This document shows, piece by piece, positions 43,303 to 52,264 of a stretch of DNA of 54,934 nt. The DNA is from Spirochaetales bacterium. GTDB taxonomy: Bacteria > Spirochaetota > GWE2-31-10. The position numbers and the translations under genes are program-made. The DNA lies in assembly GCA_017624275.1 (NCBI GenBank), contig JAGANG010000077.1, forward strand, positions 1 to 54,934, given 5' to 3'. Positions within the stretch are counted from its first letter, which is position 1, and each line of letters begins with the position of its first letter. The notes under the pieces are model-generated. The model made no database searches. It saw nothing but the letters and a program-made list of their open reading frames with translations, and was not told the origin of the DNA.

Positions 43303-43744
43303 TTTTACTTTCCAAACCCAGAATATAATCTAATGCCATTCCGTATCCTGCAATTCCGAAACCTACAATTTGCCCCATTGCAACAGGAGCAATATATGAA
43401 TTTCTGCGATATTCTTCACGCTTATGAATATTTGAAATGTGAACTTCAACAACATTAGCTTGAACGCCGCTGATAGCATCATGTAATGCTATCGATGTAT
43501 GAGTATAAGCTCCGGGATTAAAAATAATATATTTAATCCCTTGAGCTTTAGATTGCTGAATGAAATCAATCAAATCCCCTTCAGAATTTGATTGATAACA
43601 AATTAATTCTATATTATTTCCGGAGGCGACAATTTTTTCCTTTAAAAGATTTTCTACATCTTTAAGAGTTTCGCCCCCGTAAATTTCCGGTTCTCGCAAT
43701 CCTAGCAAATTTAAATTCGGTCCATTTAACAATGCTATTTTCAT
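43292..43744 (-). CDS. aroQ: 3-dehydroquinate dehydratase, type II
   Basis: AroQ makes 3-dehydroshikimate in the shikimate pathway. From ATG 43744 the protein has 150 residues with L-L-N-G-P-N-L-N-L-L-G-L-R-E-P-E-I-Y-G (4-22, Tyr and Arg catalytic), N-P-G-A-Y-T-H-T-S, and H-I-S-N-I-H-K-R-E. The start overlaps the secA stop (ATGA). A longer frame to 43762 is unnecessary. Confidence 0.97.
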   Translation of the reverse strand: MKIALLNGPNLNLLGLREPEIYGGETLKDVENLLKEKIVASGNNIELICYQSNSEGDLIDFIQQSKAQGIKYIIFNPGAYTHTSIALHDAISGVQANVVEVHISNIHKREEYRRNSYIAPVAMGQIVGFGIAGYGMALDYILGLESKNDK

Positions 43745-46569
43745 GTATTTTGTCCGCAACATTTCTTATATTTTTTTCCGCTGCCGCATGGACACAATTC
43801 ATTTCTTCCGATTTTAGCAGAGTTTACGATTGTAGTACCACGATTAGCGTTTGCAGCTTGCTTCATATTACCGGAGAATGTACTGTAAGTATCATGTGCC
43901 ATCGTATATGAAGATTCAGATGTCTGCGGTGCAGAAACGGTTTCAATTTTGATACGGAAAATCTGATTGATTACACGAGAACTGATAGTATCAATCAAGG
44001 CATCAAACATATTGCTTCCTTCGATTTTATATTCAACCAAAGGATTTTTTTGTGAATATGAACGCAAATAAACAGCCTCACGTAATTGTTCCATATTTTC
44101 AATATGACTCTGCCACAATTTATCAATCAAATATAAATACAACTCTTTAAGTTTTCCGTTCAAATAATCATGATCTAACACTTTATCTTTTTGATCCAAC
44201 TCTTCTTTTAATATAGAAGCAAGTGTATTCTTCAAATCTTCCGGTGCAGACAAATGGTCACGAAGCTGCAAGTTCAAATCTAAGAAAAACGTTTCTTTCA
44301 AATCTTTCAATAAAGCAGTAAAAGCTTCTTTTCCTAAATGCTTGATGTTACCGAAGTAATCGTCTGCAAACGAATCTGAATATTCACAAGAACTTTGATA
44401 AACACGGTCAATTATATTTTTATCAGTAAGAAGCTCATCACGTTTCTTATAAATATAATTTCTTTGAGTATTCATAACATCATCATAATCAAGCAAATGC
44501 TTTCTGATTTCGAAGTTTCGCATTTCAACTTTCTTCTGAGCTTTTTCAATCGCACCTGTTATCCATTTATGCTCAATATTTTCACCTTCTTCCATACCTA
44601 ATTTAGCAAGCATTCCTTGAATACGCTCTCCACCGAACAACCGCATAAGGTTATCTTCTAGTGAAATGTAAAAACGGCTTTTCCCCGGGTCTCCCTGTCG
44701 ACCGGAACGTCCTCGCAGCTGATTATCTATACGACGAGATTCATGACGTTCTGTTCCGAGGATATACAAACCTCCGATTTTTTTAACCTCTTCGTGTTCA
44801 TCTATCCAGTCATACACTGATTGTAAAATTTCTTGAGCAGCTTTTTTCACTGCACCGGACATTTTACCGATATCAGCTTCTGCTTCTTCGAGTTTCATTT
44901 TGTCAATTTTTTCTTTAAACTCTTGTAATAACGGATGAAGTTCTTCCGGTGTATCTTCATCATTTATTAATTCTTCATACAAATAGTCGGCACGTTTATC
45001 ACCACCTAGTTTAATATCCGTACCACGACCTGCCATATTAGTAGCAATAGTTACAGCCCCAACACGTCCTGCTTCCGCAATAATATCAGCTTCTCGTGCA
45101 TGATTTTTCGCATTTAACACATTGTGACGAATATGATGACGAGTCAACATTGCAGATAATTGTTCTGATTTTTCAACACTGATTGTTCCTACAAGAATCG
45201 GCTGACCAGTCTTATGTGTTTCGATAATATCTTCAACAACAGCTTTGAGTTTTTCACGTTCAGACATATATACACGATCTGCAAAATCTTGACGTTGAAC
45301 AGGAACATGAGTCGGTATTACAACAACATCAAGATTGTAAATACTTTTGAATTCTCCAGCTTCAGTATCAGCCGTACCAGTCATACCACCAAGTTTTGAG
45401 TACATTCTAAAGAAATTCTGGAAAGTAATAGACGCATATGTTACGGAACGACGTTGAATCGTAATATTTTCCTTCGCCTCAATTGCCTGATGTAAACCGT
45501 CGGAGTAACGTCTTCCCGGTAATGCACGTCCCGTATGTTCATCAATAATCTGAACTTCATTATCTTTTACCATATAATCAACATCTCGTTGATACATCAA
45601 TGATGCACGCAACGCCTGCAAAACATAATGAACATATTCAAAATTCTCTTGGTCATATAATGACCCATGAATTACATTACGTTCTTGCAAAAGCTGTTCT
45701 GCTTTATTCATACCGTCATCGGTAAAAGTTACATTTTTTGATTTCTCTTCAATTTTATAATCACCGACAGGTTTTTGCGGATTAAACGGATCTGCTTCGT
45801 CCGGATATCTACCGTCAGGGTTTTTCTCACATTCTTTAAAGAAAGGAACAATTTTTTTAGCAGCAAGAATTTTCTTTGTATCATTTTCTGCCGGTCCTGA
45901 AATAATCAACGGAGTTCTGGCTTCATCGATTAAAACGGAGTCTATTTCATCGACTATACAATATGCAAAATCTCGTTGAACTTTCATTGATGAGTCGTAA
46001 ACCATATTATCACGCAAATAATCGAATCCAAATTCGTTATTTGTTCCGTATGTAATGTCTTTTCTGTAGTTTTCACGACGTTCCTGATTTGTCATAGTAG
46101 TAAGAATACAACCTACAGAAAGTCCTAAAAATCTATATACAGGAGCCATCCACTCAGAGTCACGCTCAGCCAAATAATCATTTACGGTAACGACATGCAC
46201 TCCTTTTCCCGGAAGAGCATTCAAATAAACTGCCGGTGTAGCAGTTAAAGTTTTACCTTCACCGGTTTTCATTTCGGCAATTTTACCATGATGCAACGCC
46301 AAAGCTCCTATCAACTGAACATCATAATGACGCTGTCCCAAAGTTCTCCATGCAGCCTCACGTACCAATGCAAAAGCTTCCGGAACCAAACTTTCCAAAT
46401 CTTCACCTTTAGCAAGTCTGTCTTTAAATTCTTTTGTTTTTGCCGGGAAATCTTTATCTGCTAATTTCTTTGTATCCGCCTCTAATGAATTAATTTTTTC
46501 AATTATCGGCTTTAAACTCTTCAAATAACGTTCGTTTTGAGAACCAAAAAGTTTTGTTAATATCGACAT
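43741..46569 (-). CDS. secA: Preprotein translocase ATPase SecA
   Basis: SecA drives Sec-dependent export, needed here for the many secreted proteins. The 942-residue protein has Walker A M-K-T-G-E-G-K-T near residue 103, V-D-E-I-D-S-V-L-I-D-E-A-R-T-P-L, the second motor domain with M-A-G-R-G-T-D-I and G-R-S-G-R-Q-G-D-P-G, and the C-terminal zinc SEC-C motif C-P-C-G-S-G-K-K-Y-K-K-C-C. Length is slightly above E. coli SecA. ATG has GGAG 6 nt upstream. It heads secA-aroQ-pheA-maf. Confidence 0.98.
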   Translation of the reverse strand: MSILTKLFGSQNERYLKSLKPIIEKINSLEADTKKLADKDFPAKTKEFKDRLAKGEDLESLVPEAFALVREAAWRTLGQRHYDVQLIGALALHHGKIAEMKTGEGKTLTATPAVYLNALPGKGVHVVTVNDYLAERDSEWMAPVYRFLGLSVGCILTTMTNQERRENYRKDITYGTNNEFGFDYLRDNMVYDSSMKVQRDFAYCIVDEIDSVLIDEARTPLIISGPAENDTKKILAAKKIVPFFKECEKNPDGRYPDEADPFNPQKPVGDYKIEEKSKNVTFTDDGMNKAEQLLQERNVIHGSLYDQENFEYVHYVLQALRASLMYQRDVDYMVKDNEVQIIDEHTGRALPGRRYSDGLHQAIEAKENITIQRRSVTYASITFQNFFRMYSKLGGMTGTADTEAGEFKSIYNLDVVVIPTHVPVQRQDFADRVYMSEREKLKAVVEDIIETHKTGQPILVGTISVEKSEQLSAMLTRHHIRHNVLNAKNHAREADIIAEAGRVGAVTIATNMAGRGTDIKLGGDKRADYLYEELINDEDTPEELHPLLQEFKEKIDKMKLEEAEADIGKMSGAVKKAAQEILQSVYDWIDEHEEVKKIGGLYILGTERHESRRIDNQLRGRSGRQGDPGKSRFYISLEDNLMRLFGGERIQGMLAKLGMEEGENIEHKWITGAIEKAQKKVEMRNFEIRKHLLDYDDVMNTQRNYIYKKRDELLTDKNIIDRVYQSSCEYSDSFADDYFGNIKHLGKEAFTALLKDLKETFFLDLNLQLRDHLSAPEDLKNTLASILKEELDQKDKVLDHDYLNGKLKELYLYLIDKLWQSHIENMEQLREAVYLRSYSQKNPLVEYKIEGSNMFDALIDTISSRVINQIFRIKIETVSAPQTSESSYTMAHDTYSTFSGNMKQAANANRGTTIVNSAKIGRNELCPCGSGKKYKKCCGQNT

Positions 46570-46646
46570 TTCTCACTCCTACACATCTTTATCAAATTAA
46601 AAGATGGAAAATAATTTATAAATCATTTTTCATAAGTCAATTAAAA

Positions 46647-47405
46647 CTATTTTTTTGCTCGCAAATCTTTCAATTGCTTACTCATTGTTTCTTTCAACAT
46701 TTTATATGTTTCAATATATTGCTTATTTTCTTCAATTATTGTTTGGCTGTTTTCATCAGATGCCAATTTCGCATTTTGAGCTAAATATCCATCGATAATA
46801 AGCTGAGCTACATTATAAATATCCGTCTTATTACCAATCTGATCTTTTTTCAAAAGAGCAATACGCTTTTTATCATCAGAACTTTTAGTTTCACCGTTCG
46901 CATATTTCTGCTCTATCATACTTTTTATTGTTTCATCTTTGTATAAAAGACTGTTCAACAGATAAATGTAATCTTCCACCGACAGACTTTCATTTTCACG
47001 ATAACGAAATAAAACCGTTAAAGCATCCAAATTTTCCATTGAATAATAATTTCTCGCAGCGTTAGCCGAAGTCGAAAGAGGAACTATATTTCCCGATAAG
47101 GTTTCAACAAATTGTCCGGTAGTATTATCACGTATCAAGAAATACGAGCGATACAGACCGTTTTTCTTTGTTCTTACAAGAAACTCAATAAAATTACTTT
47201 TTCCTAATCGTGAAATTTTATCATTTAAAAACATGTGAATTGCACGTTCACTGCTTAAAACAGAACTGTCTTTGTAAATCATCAATTCATTATTTTTCAT
47301 ATAAGTCATTATTTCGACAATATAATCTTGAATTGCACTTTGAGACCACAAAGACATACTCATAGTAAACAATAAACATATTATAAAAAAACTTTTTTTC
47401 TTCAC
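46647..47405 (-). CDS. Secreted protein of unknown function
   Basis: The 252-residue product starts with GTG at 47405 (GGAGATATAA upstream) and a signal peptide cleaved near L-W-S-Q-S. The mature protein is mostly helical and polar, with a moderately conserved-looking middle (F-I-E-F-L-V-R-T-K-K-N-G-L-Y-R-S-Y) and a Lys/Glu-rich C-terminal helix. No family is recognised. It lies 16 nt after aspartate kinase and 77 nt before secA on the same strand, so it may be read with either. Confidence 0.7.
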   Translation of the reverse strand: MKKKSFFIICLLFTMSMSLWSQSAIQDYIVEIMTYMKNNELMIYKDSSVLSSERAIHMFLNDKISRLGKSNFIEFLVRTKKNGLYRSYFLIRDNTTGQFVETLSGNIVPLSTSANAARNYYSMENLDALTVLFRYRENESLSVEDYIYLLNSLLYKDETIKSMIEQKYANGETKSSDDKKRIALLKKDQIGNKTDIYNVAQLIIDGYLAQNAKLASDENSQTIIEENKQYIETYKMLKETMSKQLKDLRAKK

Positions 47406-47421
47406 TTATATCTCCGGTCTG

Positions 47422-48843
47422 CTAATTCTGGAAAAATTCCTCATAAAGAACTTCTACTGCTTTTTTAGATTTTGAATAATCTTCTTCATCTTTAAAACAA
47501 AGTATTACATTTCGTTCACTAGGCCCTTGATCTACAATTTCAATATTAATTCCGGCATTAGATAAACTTGTTGCAATTCGTCCCAAAGTACCTACTGATT
47601 TTCTCATTCCCTGCCCTACAACACACATTAATGAACGATTGCGACTGATTTTTACTTTATCTGCATTTAATTGATGTTTTAAATAATCAATAAATTCTTC
47701 AAAATCTATTTCCTTACGAACAGATTCGCTTATTCCGAAATGTATAGATTTTTCTTTAAAATCACTTTCTTTTGCCAAAATAGCAATTGTATCAATACTT
47801 GTAGCAATTTGTTCAATACTGATTCTGTTTTCTCTGAACAACGCCATTACTTTTTCCGCAAAACCGATTTCCTCATTCATCATGCGTTTTTCAATATTGA
47901 TTACACAAATTCCTTTCAATCCGGCAATACCGATTACAGGACGATTTTCAATATGTTCTCTGTCATGAACAATCAATGTTCCGCGGCTGTCCGGTTTCAA
48001 TAAATTCTTAATATTTACAGGGATTCCGGCATTCATTACCGGCAACATTGCTTCTTGATGAAGTACGTTAAAACTTATGTATGAAAGCTCTCTTATTTCT
48101 TTATAAGTAACTTCAGCCATTAATTCTGGATTTTTTACGATTCTCGGATCCGCACAATAAATACCGTCAACATCTTTCCAGTTTTCATAAAGAGTCGCAT
48201 CTATAGCCGCTGCAATATCAGCTGCAGTTTTATCCGTACCTCCTCGACTGTAAATCATCGGCTCGCCTCGATTGCTGATTGCGAAGAAACCCGGATAAAC
48301 AATAATTCCGTCCATATCTTTAAGACGTGACAAATTGTTATAAGACTCCGGTAAAATATGACCGTCTAAAGGATTTCCTCCCAAATAATGCCCTATTTCA
48401 CGAGGATCTACATAACGAGCTTTTAATTTTCTAATTTCTTTTAAATAATACGTATCAAGACGAGAAAATAATTCTTCACCGGAACCGATAATCAACGCTC
48501 TGAAATGATCTGGTGATAAAGAATCTTTCATCGGTAAACGGTCTTCTAATAATTTTAAAACACCGTCTATAACATCTTCAGGCACTCCCAGCGGTTTAAA
48601 TACTGCATAATGATTTAATTTTATTTTTTCCAATATATCTTCCGGGAAAACACCGGTCTTTAATGTAACTTCTGCTCCTTCAGTAAGTAAATCAGTAACT
48701 TTAGGCAAACCTTCTACTTTTCCGATAGCAGAATTAACTTTTATTTTTCTATCATGATTTTTTTCAAACAAATCTGCCGCAAGTTTTACATTTTCTGCAC
48801 TTGCATTAGCCCAGCCGCCAAATTTCGCTACAATATATCCCAT
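47422..48843 (-). CDS. lysC: Aspartate kinase
   Basis: Aspartate kinase makes aspartyl phosphate, first step to Lys, Thr and Met. The 473-residue protein has K-F-G-G near the N-terminus (as K-F-G-G-W-A rather than K-F-G-G-T-S), the loop S-R-G-G-T-D-K-T-A-A-D-I-A-A, the K-D-V-D-G-I-Y segment, and two C-terminal ACT domains (I-S-I-E-Q-I and I-N-I-E-I-V-D-Q). The start ATG at 48843 has AAGGAAG upstream. No homoserine dehydrogenase domain is fused. Feedback control by Lys or Thr is likely from the ACT domains but not readable. Confidence 0.92.
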   Translation of the reverse strand: MGYIVAKFGGWANASAENVKLAADLFEKNHDRKIKVNSAIGKVEGLPKVTDLLTEGAEVTLKTGVFPEDILEKIKLNHYAVFKPLGVPEDVIDGVLKLLEDRLPMKDSLSPDHFRALIIGSGEELFSRLDTYYLKEIRKLKARYVDPREIGHYLGGNPLDGHILPESYNNLSRLKDMDGIIVYPGFFAISNRGEPMIYSRGGTDKTAADIAAAIDATLYENWKDVDGIYCADPRIVKNPELMAEVTYKEIRELSYISFNVLHQEAMLPVMNAGIPVNIKNLLKPDSRGTLIVHDREHIENRPVIGIAGLKGICVINIEKRMMNEEIGFAEKVMALFRENRISIEQIATSIDTIAILAKESDFKEKSIHFGISESVRKEIDFEEFIDYLKHQLNADKVKISRNRSLMCVVGQGMRKSVGTLGRIATSLSNAGINIEIVDQGPSERNVILCFKDEEDYSKSKKAVEVLYEEFFQN

Positions 48844-48936
48844 AGTCAACTTCCTTAAAATCACAATCTATAAAACATAGACATCATTCATGTTTTAACA
48901 TTTTTGGCGACTATATGATATTTTGTATTAAAAGGC

Positions 48937-48959
48937 AATATTAACGTATTGTTAATATT
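48937..48959. promoter_or_regulatory. Perfect palindrome in the lysC/PilZ divergent gap
   Basis: AATATTAAC and GTTAATATT form a perfect 9-bp inverted repeat around GTATT, between the divergent starts of lysC and the PilZ gene. It has the shape of a repressor operator but no regulator is identified. Confidence 0.4.
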
Positions 48960-49075
48960 TCTAAATCAGCTCTAAAATATAGTCCCCATAAAATACAAAT
49001 ATTATTACGTAACTTATAATTTGAAATTATATAAATGTTATGTTATCTTTCTGTCAATATTTTAAAGAGGTAATT

Positions 49076-49408
49076 ATGCTGACTCCTAAGAATTCAAACA
49101 GAAGAAAAAATACTCGATTCGCACTAAACGTTGACGGTCATTATTTCTATCAAGAAAATTGGATTAAATGCAGAATTTACGATCTTAACATAAATGGTGC
49201 ATGTCTTTGGTTGAAACAATCTTTTGTTATCGGTGATATTATAAAAGTAAGATTCGGACTTGCCGAAGGTGAAGAAAATACCTTTGATACAACAGTAGCA
49301 AATGTCAACGGCCCACGAATAGGCATACAATTCGTGGGACTCGACGAATTTGATCGCACATTCATAAATAAAGTTATCAGTGCAAAATCAAAACATTTTA
49401 AAATATAA
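49076..49408 (+). CDS. PilZ domain protein
   Basis: From the ATG at 49076, with AGAGG upstream, the protein has 110 residues and is a single PilZ domain. It shows R-R-K-N-T-R (Arg 10 and 14; RxxxR) and D-L-N-I-N-G-A (36-42; the D/NxSxxG motif with Asn for Ser). These bind c-di-GMP in the family, controlling motility or surface properties. It is cytoplasmic, faces the FHA gene tail to tail with one base between them, and diverges from lysC. Confidence 0.88.
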   Translation: MLTPKNSNRRKNTRFALNVDGHYFYQENWIKCRIYDLNINGACLWLKQSFVIGDIIKVRFGLAEGEENTFDTTVANVNGPRIGIQFVGLDEFDRTFINKVISAKSKHFKI

Positions 49409-49409
49409 T

Positions 49410-49784
49410 TTATTGTTTCAAAGTAAGAACTGTTGTTCCGACTTTTATTCGGTCACCATTTTTTAACTTTACTTTTTTGTTCGACGCAATTTTCACATCA
49501 TTAACAAATGTTCCGTTTGAACTTTCTGTATCTTTAATATAAACACAGTTATTTTCAAATGTAATAACGGCATGAAATCTCGACGCTTTTGGATCTGCCA
49601 CTACAATTTGATTTGTTTTATCACGCCCGATAGAAAAACATTTATTCGATAAAGGTTTGCTCTGACCGCCTACTTCTAAATGCGGAACTGTTGATTTTGC
49701 ATTAATCATTGCATTTTTTCTAATTTCCTTAGGATCATTTATTAAAAATTTCCCGGTTTCTTGTGTAAAGAGATTTTTTCCCAT
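49410..49784 (-). CDS. FHA domain protein
   Basis: The 124-residue protein ends in a complete FHA domain: S-I-G-R-D (51-55), S-R-F-H (68-71), and D-T-E-S-S-N-G-T-F-V (85-94), the residues that bind phosphothreonine. The N-terminal 35 residues are a basic-polar tail with several Thr/Ser that could be the phosphorylation or binding partner site. No Ser/Thr kinase lies in the window. ATG has AAGGAG 7 nt upstream. It is in the same direction as, and 2 nt after, the DUF1361 gene. Confidence 0.93.
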   Translation of the reverse strand: MGKNLFTQETGKFLINDPKEIRKNAMINAKSTVPHLEVGGQSKPLSNKCFSIGRDKTNQIVVADPKASRFHAVITFENNCVYIKDTESSNGTFVNDVKIASNKKVKLKNGDRIKVGTTVLTLKQ

Positions 49785-49786
49785 TA

Positions 49787-50449
49787 TTATTCTCCTTTTT
49801 TATTTACTCCGAATAAGTTCGGCAATAAGGTACGATAAAATATAGATAAACATTCATATAATATGATAATCGCAACATAAAAATAGATTATATAAAAATA
49901 AAAACTTGGCTTTTTTATCTCTGTGAATAAAATTTGCAGCATTGAAGGAAAATGCAATATTATATCCCATGAATTGTATCGATAATTTCTGCCCAAAAAT
50001 ACACCAAACGCCATAAAAATCGGAATTGTAATTTTTAGTAATACGATAATTCCCTTTTTTAAATTTATATGTTGCATAAACACTACAAAATTACGAAATG
50101 CAATTGTGTAACAACTCATTCCCAAAAATATAAAAATAAAATACTGGGGAATTAAACCATAAAGAATCTGAGAATCCGTCAAATCAAAATATTTATAATC
50201 TCTTATTTGCCTGATTAAATGAATCAAATCTGTAATTGTATACGGTGCATTGGGTAAAAAAACAAAAAAAACTAACATTGCAAGAATGTGAATTACTCTG
50301 AAAAAAATAGAAATCACATTAGCTTCATTATGCTTTTCCCATAAAGAATACTGAAATATAAAAAACGATAATACCAAAGGAATTACGGCTAAAATAAGAT
50401 TATTTCCCATCCAGGTAAAAATATTTTCTAAAAAAACAGAACTAATCAC
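49787..50449 (-). CDS. DUF1361 family membrane protein
   Basis: The 220-residue protein has about six hydrophobic spans and the motif N-A-P-Y-T-I-T-D-L-I-H-L, followed by Y-S-F/Y-N-S-W-D-I-like Y-R-Y-N-S-W-D, both characteristic of DUF1361. Function is unknown. The start is GTG at 50449, with AAAGGTG 7 nt upstream. It follows rsgA by 67 nt and is coupled to the FHA gene. Confidence 0.8.
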   Translation of the reverse strand: MISSVFLENIFTWMGNNLILAVIPLVLSFFIFQYSLWEKHNEANVISIFFRVIHILAMLVFFVFLPNAPYTITDLIHLIRQIRDYKYFDLTDSQILYGLIPQYFIFIFLGMSCYTIAFRNFVVFMQHINLKKGIIVLLKITIPIFMAFGVFLGRNYRYNSWDIILHFPSMLQILFTEIKKPSFYFYIIYFYVAIIILYECLSIFYRTLLPNLFGVNKKGE

Positions 50450-50516
50450 TGATTTTCACCTTTATAAATTTCATTCAATATTAAAAACGGTTTTTTATTC
50501 GGAAAACTATAATTTT

Positions 50517-51476
50517 TTATTTCAATCCCATCTTTGCGTCTGAAAGTTTCAAAACTGTTTCACGCATACGTAAATAACTTTCATATCGAAAATCATTTAT
50601 TTTTCCATCTTCCAATGCTTTTCTGATACCGCAGTCCGGTTCTTGAATATGTTGACAATCTGAAAAACGACAATTGCAATATGGTCGAAAATCTCTAAAT
50701 CCCATCGCCAATTCTTCCGGTTTATCAAGGAAAACTGAAAATTCTCGTACTCCGGGAGTATCAATAATTCTCCCGCCGAAGGATAAACGATAAGCACAAG
50801 CTCTCGTTGTAGTGTGTGTTCCTCGATTAAACTTGCGACTGACTTCGCCTACTTGAATCTTTTTATTTTCCAATTCCGGATCTATAGTTCGAACCAATGT
50901 GCTTTTTCCCACACCGGAACGTCCGTTAAAACTACAAGTTTTGTCTTTCAAAATATTACGCAATTCTTCGATTCCTTGACCGGTAACAGTAGATGTTACT
51001 AATGTTGGATATCCCAAATCTTCATACGCTTGTCTGATTCTTTTAAATTCCTCAGGGTCTTCACCGTCCAATAAATCAAATTTATTAAACACAATCATTG
51101 CTTTTATATTCATCAAATCTGCGGTAAATAAACAGCGATCAATAAAAAAAGGACGAAGCGGCGGAGAGACTACGCTGTCGACAACAATTAACCAATCTAC
51201 ATTCGCAACTAATGTTTGAACCACACGTCCCCCGGCTTTTAATCTGGTGAATTCATTTTTACGAGGCAAACGTTGCAAAATTACCCCTTCATCACAAGAT
51301 GTTTTCTCAAACATTACATAGTCACCGGCTACAATCGGAGAAGCTTCATTCCTGCCTTTTAAATCAAAACCGCTGTCCAATCGTTTACTTTTGATTACAC
51401 ATTTGTATTCTTTACCTTCAGAATCTTCTACATAGAAAATAGATCTGACCCCCCACAGTACTAAACCTTTTTCCAT
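50517..51476 (-). CDS. rsgA: Ribosome small subunit-dependent GTPase A
   Basis: RsgA is a circularly permuted GTPase in 30S maturation. From ATG 51476, with GGAGG 7 nt upstream, the 319-residue protein shows an OB-like N-terminal domain, then the permuted order N-K-F-D (G4), G-R-S-G-V-G-K-S-T (G1), and D-T-P-G-V-R-E-F (G3), then a zinc motif C-N-C-x5-C-Q-H with a further Cys. It overlaps murI by 16 nt, so the genes are coupled. Confidence 0.96.
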   Translation of the reverse strand: MEKGLVLWGVRSIFYVEDSEGKEYKCVIKSKRLDSGFDLKGRNEASPIVAGDYVMFEKTSCDEGVILQRLPRKNEFTRLKAGGRVVQTLVANVDWLIVVDSVVSPPLRPFFIDRCLFTADLMNIKAMIVFNKFDLLDGEDPEEFKRIRQAYEDLGYPTLVTSTVTGQGIEELRNILKDKTCSFNGRSGVGKSTLVRTIDPELENKKIQVGEVSRKFNRGTHTTTRACAYRLSFGGRIIDTPGVREFSVFLDKPEELAMGFRDFRPYCNCRFSDCQHIQEPDCGIRKALEDGKINDFRYESYLRMRETVLKLSDAKMGLK

Positions 51477-52264
51477 GTTCCGTCCTCCACAAAAATTTCC
51501 TGAAACCATTTATAATTCTGATTCCAGCGTTCATATTGCTCCAAACGTTTGATATCATTAAGAAATAAACAATTATAATTTAGAGAATTGCCCAAAGCTT
51601 CGGGTAATAAAGATAAGATTCTTCTGGTAACACCATCACAAGAATCTATAATGCGAACTTTCCCTTGAAAAAAATCATTAAGTGCGTCTTTCAAAAAAGT
51701 ATAATGCGTACACCCCAAAACTAAAGTATCAATATTTTTATCCGCAAAAAAAGCCAATTCTTTCGATAAAAGTTCTTGTAAATCTGCCCCATTAACTTCT
51801 TCTTCTACCGCAGTTGCAAGGTTTTCTGTTCCGCAAATATAGACATTAGAACCAACTGCAAATTTATTCGCCAAATCAGACAAATAATTTTGTTTTACAC
51901 TGGTTTTAGTTGCAATAACACCAATGTTTCCATTTTTAGTTAATTCAGCTGCTGTTTTTATCGCAGGAACAGTACCGACTACAGGGACATCCACAACTGC
52001 TCTGAGTTTATCAATCGCAGAAATTGACGCTGTATTACAGGCTATAACAATCATTTTTACCGTAAACTTTGAGATTGCAAACTTATAAATGTCTTCTAAA
52101 AAAGAAGCAATTTCATATACACTTTTTTCGCCATACGGAAAATGTTTTGCATCGGCATAAAAAGCAATCGGATATCCGCACTTTCTTTGTATTAAAGTAT
52201 CCATTACAGACATTCCGCCAAGTCCCGAATCGATAAAAAGAATGTACTCATCGGTAATATTCAT
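51461..52264 (-). CDS. murI: Glutamate racemase
   Basis: MurI supplies D-glutamate for peptidoglycan. The 267-residue protein has D-S-G-L-G-G-M-S-V (12-20), P-Y-G-E-K-S, the catalytic Cys in I-A-C-N-T-A-S and the second in L-G-C-T-H-Y, as in the family. Its start overlaps the stop of the preceding parvulin gene (TAATG). It is co-transcribed with rsgA and probably pta. Confidence 0.96.
   Translation of the reverse strand: MNITDEYILFIDSGLGGMSVMDTLIQRKCGYPIAFYADAKHFPYGEKSVYEIASFLEDIYKFAISKFTVKMIVIACNTASISAIDKLRAVVDVPVVGTVPAIKTAAELTKNGNIGVIATKTSVKQNYLSDLANKFAVGSNVYICGTENLATAVEEEVNGADLQELLSKELAFFADKNIDTLVLGCTHYTFLKDALNDFFQGKVRIIDSCDGVTRRILSLLPEALGNSLNYNCLFLNDIKRLEQYERWNQNYKWFQEIFVEDGTWKKV

Noticed and set aside
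48844-49075. Lysine riboswitch before aspartate kinase
   Set aside because: The leader is about 100-200 nt and AT-rich without the stems of the L-box; no such fold was found by eye.
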